Source: a virus
Virus record (IMG/VR): IMGVR_UViG_3300033145_001750
Location: 1 to 26,142 of that record
Reading direction: 5' to 3' (one strand)
Length of the DNA: 26,142 nt
Part shown: in pieces, positions 23,343 to 26,142 of the stretch
How positions within the stretch are numbered: the stretch's first letter is position 1
Layout of the letters: every line of letters starts with the position of its first letter
The notes under the pieces: model-generated
Seen by the model: only the letters and a program-made list of their open reading frames with translations
What the model was told of the DNA's origin: nothing
Databases searched by the model: none
Position numbers and translations under genes: made by a program

Positions 23343-25120
23343 TGGCAGACACTCTGTGGTGCGGAAACGAAGCGGATAAGCTCTATCTGCAATCAGGACA
23401 ATTTGATGCCAATGTGTTAGAAAGCATAGAGGTAGGAGGTACCGATACAGACCCAAGCGGTATTGCATGGGACGGCACCAATACACCTTGGTGTGGTCGA
23501 AACGATGATAAGCTTTACCTGCAATCAGGTCGGTTTGAGGCTGATATCAAGTACAGTTTTGATGCTGGCGGAATTGACACATATCCCTCGGATGTTTCAT
23601 GGGATGGGTTCGACACCCCATGGATTGGGCAGGATGATGATAAGCTCTATCTGCAATCAGGTCAGTTTTACTCACCAGTAAAAGATAGCCAGGCTATAGT
23701 AGATGCGTATTCTCATGGCGTTTCATGGGATGGGACGAACACTCCATGGTGTGGTTACGGAGACCAAAAACTTTACCTTCAATCAGGGAAGTTTGAGTCT
23801 ACAATCAAGTTCAGCTTTGATGTAAGCGGGATTGATATTTACGCAACTGGTATATCTTACAATGGGACAGATACAATATGGAGTGGCAGTGAAAATGATA
23901 AGTTATATGTTCAATCAGGTCAGTTTTACTCACCAATAAAAGAAAGCCAGGCAGTAGGAAGCCTTGACACCTCTCCATGGGGGATTGATCATGGCGATTT
24001 TAATGAAAGGGTGGGAGAAGCAGCGGATGCGCTGACCTCAGACGATATTTCAGCCAGTGCGGCTACTGTTGGAACCCCGACCATCAGTGTTCTGGAGAAT
24101 CTCACGTCTGCGGATATTTCTGGTTCCGCAGCGGCTGTTGATACCCCAACCATAGGGCAGGAACACGAATTCTCCAGCACAAACATAAGCGCAGGTGCGG
24201 CGACTGTTGGAACGCCCACCATCGGCCAAGAACATGCGTTAGCGTCTCAAGACACAGATGCAGGAGCGGCCACAGTTGGAAGCCCTACACTTGGGCAGGC
24301 GCATAAAATAACCAGCGCAAACATAAGCGGGGCAGCCGCTACGATTGAAGCCGCAACGATTGGGCAGGAACACGGATTAGCAAGCTCTGATATTTCAGCC
24401 GGGGCAACTACGGTTGAAACTCCAAACATCGGACAAGAACACGCCTTGGCCAGTGCTAATGTAGATGCTGGAGCCGCCACAGTCGAAGCGGCCACCATCG
24501 GCCAGGAACACGGGCTGGCAGGGCAAGACGTATCAGCCGGGGCGGCAGTAGTTGGAACGCCAAGCATGGCAGGGGAAACAGCCTTAAACTCTGCCGACAT
24601 TTCAGCCGGGGTGGCAACCGTTGGAGCTCCCACTCTTGGCCAGGAGCATGCGTTAGCATCTGAGGACATAAGCGGCTCAAGTGCTACGGTAGGGACTCCA
24701 ACAGTAGGCCAGGAGCATGCGTTAGCATCGGCCAACATAGATGCTGGTGCGGCGGAGGTTGGCACTCCTACCATTGGTGTTGTGCACGTTCTTGTGTCTG
24801 CGGACGTTTCCGGCCAAGCGACCACGGTAGAGGCTCCAACCATCAGCCAAATACATGCCTTGCTCTCAACAGATATCGATGCAGGGACGGCGGCTGTTAT
24901 ATTAGCGACTATTAGCCAAGAGCATGCATTACTTTCATCGGCAGTTGAGACGGACACCCCGATTATAGGCGAACCGACACTGCTTGAGGTTTTGGATCTC
25001 CCGCCTCCTATATTCAGGGTGACGAAGATTGAGGCAGAAAACAGAATCATGGTGATACCGCAGGAAAACAGGGTGACGAAGATTGAGGCAGAAAACAGAA
25101 TCATGGTGATCGTTAATTAA
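23342..25120 (+). CDS. Repetitive fibre-like surface protein (propeller-like repeats plus 23-residue array)
   Basis: The 592-residue protein has three parts. Residues about 4-215 hold five repeats of 42-44 residues, each with (T/D)-x-W-x-G-x4-(D/Q)-K-L-Y-(L/V)-Q-S-G-x-F and SWDGTNTPW, which look like beta-propeller or beta-solenoid units. Residues 231-about 552 form thirteen 23-residue repeats of the type LASADISAGAATVGTPTIGQ plus EHA, then a degenerate fourteenth. The C-terminus has two 18-residue copies of RVTKIEAENRIMVI. No signal peptide or membrane segment is seen. Ser/Thr-rich repeats in this place suggest a virion fibre or adhesin-like protein. It overlaps the upstream glycosyltransferase stop by one base. 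The repeats are likely to vary in number between relatives. Confidence 0.8.
   Translation: MADTLWCGNEADKLYLQSGQFDANVLESIEVGGTDTDPSGIAWDGTNTPWCGRNDDKLYLQSGRFEADIKYSFDAGGIDTYPSDVSWDGFDTPWIGQDDDKLYLQSGQFYSPVKDSQAIVDAYSHGVSWDGTNTPWCGYGDQKLYLQSGKFESTIKFSFDVSGIDIYATGISYNGTDTIWSGSENDKLYVQSGQFYSPIKESQAVGSLDTSPWGIDHGDFNERVGEAADALTSDDISASAATVGTPTISVLENLTSADISGSAAAVDTPTIGQEHEFSSTNISAGAATVGTPTIGQEHALASQDTDAGAATVGSPTLGQAHKITSANISGAAATIEAATIGQEHGLASSDISAGATTVETPNIGQEHALASANVDAGAATVEAATIGQEHGLAGQDVSAGAAVVGTPSMAGETALNSADISAGVATVGAPTLGQEHALASEDISGSSATVGTPTVGQEHALASANIDAGAAEVGTPTIGVVHVLVSADVSGQATTVEAPTISQIHALLSTDIDAGTAAVILATISQEHALLSSAVETDTPIIGEPTLLEVLDLPPPIFRVTKIEAENRIMVIPQENRVTKIEAENRIMVIVN
23345..23985 (+). 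repeat. Five 42-44-residue coding repeats
   Basis: Trp codons at residues 6, 50, 94, 136 and 180 mark the repeats; spacing is 44, 44, 42 and 44. Repeats 2 and 4 are most alike (FEADIKYSFD and FESTIKFSFD), and so are 3 and 5 (FYSPVKDSQA and FYSPIKESQA), so the pair 2-3 seems to have been duplicated as a unit. Bases near 23657 and 23916 are almost identical. Confidence 0.9.
24032..24994 (+). repeat. Tandem 69-base coding repeats (23 residues), 13 full plus 1 degenerate
   Basis: Copies begin at 24032, 24101 and every 69 bases to 24929; the last is degraded. Each encodes an L-x-S-x-(D/N)-(I/V) strand, Gly/Ala-rich turn, and V-x-x-(P/A)-(T/S)-(I/L)-G-Q-E-H end. Copies differ at DNA level except for short identical stretches such as the repeat-boundary segments near 24640 and 24709. 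The array is in frame throughout, so it is a protein repeat and not a CRISPR array. Confidence 0.93.
25015..25110 (+). repeat. Exact 42-base direct repeat, 54-base offset
   Basis: Bases 25015-25056 are repeated exactly at 25069-25110. Both copies are in frame and encode RVTKIEAENRIMVI. Exact identity suggests a recent duplication at the end of the repeat protein. Confidence 0.95.
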
Positions 25121-25138
25121 TAAAAAATAGGATTGCCA

Positions 25139-25165
25139 ATGAGCAACGAGTTCAACAGGAGGTAA
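25139..25165 (+). CDS. Possible 8-codon leader peptide
   Basis: An ATG with eight sense codons (MSNEFNRR) ends in TAA at 25163-25165. The AGG-AGG codons at its end form the ribosome binding site of the next gene, whose ATG lies at 25170. It could couple or delay translation of the next gene. It has only a weak AGGAT upstream and may be chance. Confidence 0.25.
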   Translation: MSNEFNRR

Positions 25166-25169
25166 GAAA

Positions 25170-25541
25170 ATGGCAGCAACAATATTTGACAATGTATTCG
25201 ATAATGGACTTTCGATTTTAGACCTAAACGCGGACAGGCTGGACATATGCAGCCAGCAACCGACTACCTATGCGGAGGCAGTGAACTCTTACTCTTTGGG
25301 ATGTGAGCTTTCCATTACAGTAGGTGCACCAGAAGACGGGGCGACCGGTAGAAAAGTTACCGTTTCAGCAATCACGGCGGGGTCGGTATCGGGGACAAAC
25401 ACGGCTACCCATTTCGCGCTCACGGATGTGAGCTCAGTTACCTTGCTCGTAACTCAGGCTTTAGCTTCCCCGCAAGCAGTGACGGCGGATAATTCATTTA
25501 CGCTGACCGCGTTTGATATCACCTTACCTGATCCTGCTTAA
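25170..25541 (+). CDS. Small phage structural protein of unknown function
   Basis: AGGAGG (25157-25162) lies seven bases before ATG 25170. The 123-residue protein starts TIFDNVFDNGLSILDLNADR and continues LDICSQQPTTYAEAVNSYSL, then VTVSAITAGSVSGTNTATHF and VTLLVTQALASPQAV, all beta-like. The pattern DRLDICSQQPTTYAEA-(N/T)-x-Y-S-L-G recurs in small tail-region proteins of temperate phages, as far as I recall, but its function is unknown to me. It is Thr/Ala/Ser-rich and lacks a signal peptide. Position suggests a fibre or tail-tip accessory. Confidence 0.68.
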   Translation: MAATIFDNVFDNGLSILDLNADRLDICSQQPTTYAEAVNSYSLGCELSITVGAPEDGATGRKVTVSAITAGSVSGTNTATHFALTDVSSVTLLVTQALASPQAVTADNSFTLTAFDITLPDPA

Positions 25542-25565
25542 AACCTAAACGGGGGAGGTTAAAAA

Positions 25566-25862
25566 ATGGCTGAAACATTTTTGAAAGACCCACAGGCTCT
25601 GCTGGATTGGGGCTGGGACTGGTCGAATTGGTTAAAATCAGGCGAAACGGTCAACTCAAGCTCCCTGTCTGTGACGGTGAGTAGCAGTCTGACGGTGGCT
25701 ACGAGTCCTGCCCCAACGGTCAGCCAAGCATCCGCGGGGGTCGTGGTAGCATGGATATCGGGTGGAATATCCGGTACGGACGAGACCGCCACATGCACAA
25801 TGATGACTTCGGCGGGGCGGCGGGACGTGAGGACAATCGTAATCGATGTCGATAATCGTTAG
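25566..25862 (+). CDS. Small fibre-tail adaptor-like structural protein
   Basis: GGGGGAGG (about 25551-25558) lies before ATG 25566. The 98-residue protein begins TFLKDPQALLDWGWDWSNWL and continues GETVNSSSLSVTVSSSLTVA, AGVVVAWISGGISGTDETAT and an end ending in Arg-Thr-Ile-Val. The DPxAxLDWGxDW-xxW-L plus VWLSGG-x-AGTD pattern occurs in small phage proteins described as fibre-tail adaptors. The call is by that pattern and position with the other small structural genes, not by a tested function. Confidence 0.68.
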   Translation: MAETFLKDPQALLDWGWDWSNWLKSGETVNSSSLSVTVSSSLTVATSPAPTVSQASAGVVVAWISGGISGTDETATCTMMTSAGRRDVRTIVIDVDNR

Positions 25863-25875
25863 AGGGGAGAAAAAT

Positions 25876-26142
25876 ATGAGCTGCAAAAAACTCATTATTT
25901 ATGTTGCGATCACGGTCTTGTTTTTCTGGTTTCCATTGGCTTATTCCGTTTTTGCGGCTGAAAAAACAGCGACAATTACATGGACGATACAACCGGAATC
26001 ACCAGCACCGACACACTTCCAGATATATCAGGCAGACAACCAAGATATGACCGGGGCGACTTCTCAGGGGCTGCAACCTGAGACGCTCAACCCTTACTCT
26101 GCCCCGTTAGCAATATCTGTGCCAAACAACGCCGTGACAATA
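25876..26142 (+). CDS. Secreted Fn3-like protein, 5' part (continues past window end)
   Basis: ATG 25876 has GGGGAGA (about 25863-25869) just before it. The frame is open to the window end, giving 89 codons. Residues 1-29 form a signal peptide: MSCKK, a hydrophobic core (LIIYVAITVLFFWFPLAYSV) and a cleavage site around SVFA-A. The mature part (TATITWTIQPESPAPTHFQI and YSAPLAISVP) resembles a fibronectin type III or Ig-like domain. A signal peptide in a tail-region gene is unusual for a virion part. It may be a host-surface-directed protein or the first gene of a different module. The rest lies outside the window. Confidence 0.75.
   Translation, partial: MSCKKLIIYVAITVLFFWFPLAYSVFAAEKTATITWTIQPESPAPTHFQIYQADNQDMTGATSQGLQPETLNPYSAPLAISVPNNAVTI

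Noticed and set aside
24032-24994. Tandem repeats as a CRISPR array
   Set aside because: The 69-base unit is entirely coding, in frame and lacks distinct conserved repeat and variable spacer parts.
24247-25104. Long open frame on the - strand (285 codons) across the repeat array
   Set aside because: It mirrors the 69-base in-frame repeats of the + strand gene; periodic composition keeps the opposite frame free of stops. It has no ribosome binding site and no family-like features.
23342-25120. Diversity-generating retroelement target
   Set aside because: No reverse transcriptase gene or template repeat with adenine-specific differences is visible in the window; repeats are explained by protein duplication.

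Overview
The window is one stretch of a tailed double-stranded DNA bacteriophage or prophage (a free phage, prophage or metagenomic contig cannot be told apart from sequence alone). Every supported gene lies on the + strand. Genes are tightly packed, often with stop/start overlaps of 1-11 bases, and I see no tRNA, rRNA, integrase, transposase or convincing rho-independent terminator. The virion module is a chimera. Head genes are of Mu-like type: a DUF935 portal fused to a Mu F-like minor head domain, a Com-like zinc finger, a Mu I-like protease/scaffold, gp36-like and gpG-like completion proteins. The tail is of siphovirus type: a tube protein with no sheath gene, a frameshifted tail-assembly chaperone and a long tape measure. 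Mid GC content, AGGAGG-type ribosome binding sites, a consensus sigma70 promoter and the Com/Mu-F families suggest a Gram-negative, Proteobacteria- or Desulfobacterota-like host; this is weak inference.

Layout. 1-970: end of the early/replication region (SSB missing its N-terminus, a small unknown protein, a DUF1064 nuclease-like protein). 974-1725: a separately promoted, AT-rich cargo gene with a degenerate phospholipase-D-like motif. 1771-3448: small and large terminase subunits. 3408-9290: small unknown gene, portal/minor head fusion, Com-like protein, protease with an in-frame nested scaffold gene, decoration protein, major capsid protein and three small unknown genes. 9315-12167: a 950-residue protein with two glycosyltransferase domains flanking a methyltransferase-like domain, placed inside the structural operon. 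12167-13523: head completion, gpG-like and tail-terminator-like proteins. 13520-14463: a beta-propeller-like protein and a small basic-tailed protein. 14465-20858: tail tube, chaperone pair with a -1 frameshift, tape measure, distal tail-like protein and tail hub-like protein. 20871-26142: host-recognition region with a fibre protein, a putative fibre-assembly protein, a possible zinc protein, a second glycosyltransferase, a highly repetitive 592-residue fibre-like protein, two small adaptor-like structural proteins and the start of a secreted Fn3-like protein cut by the window edge.

How it may work together. Terminase packages DNA through the portal into a head built with the protease/scaffold, the completion and terminator proteins join head and tail, and the chaperone pair and tape measure set tail length. 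The unusual layer is modification. Two separate glycosyltransferase loci sit in the late region, one after the capsid/decoration genes and one directly before a Ser/Thr-bearing 23-residue repeat protein. I propose, as inference only, that this phage glycosylates its own virion proteins.
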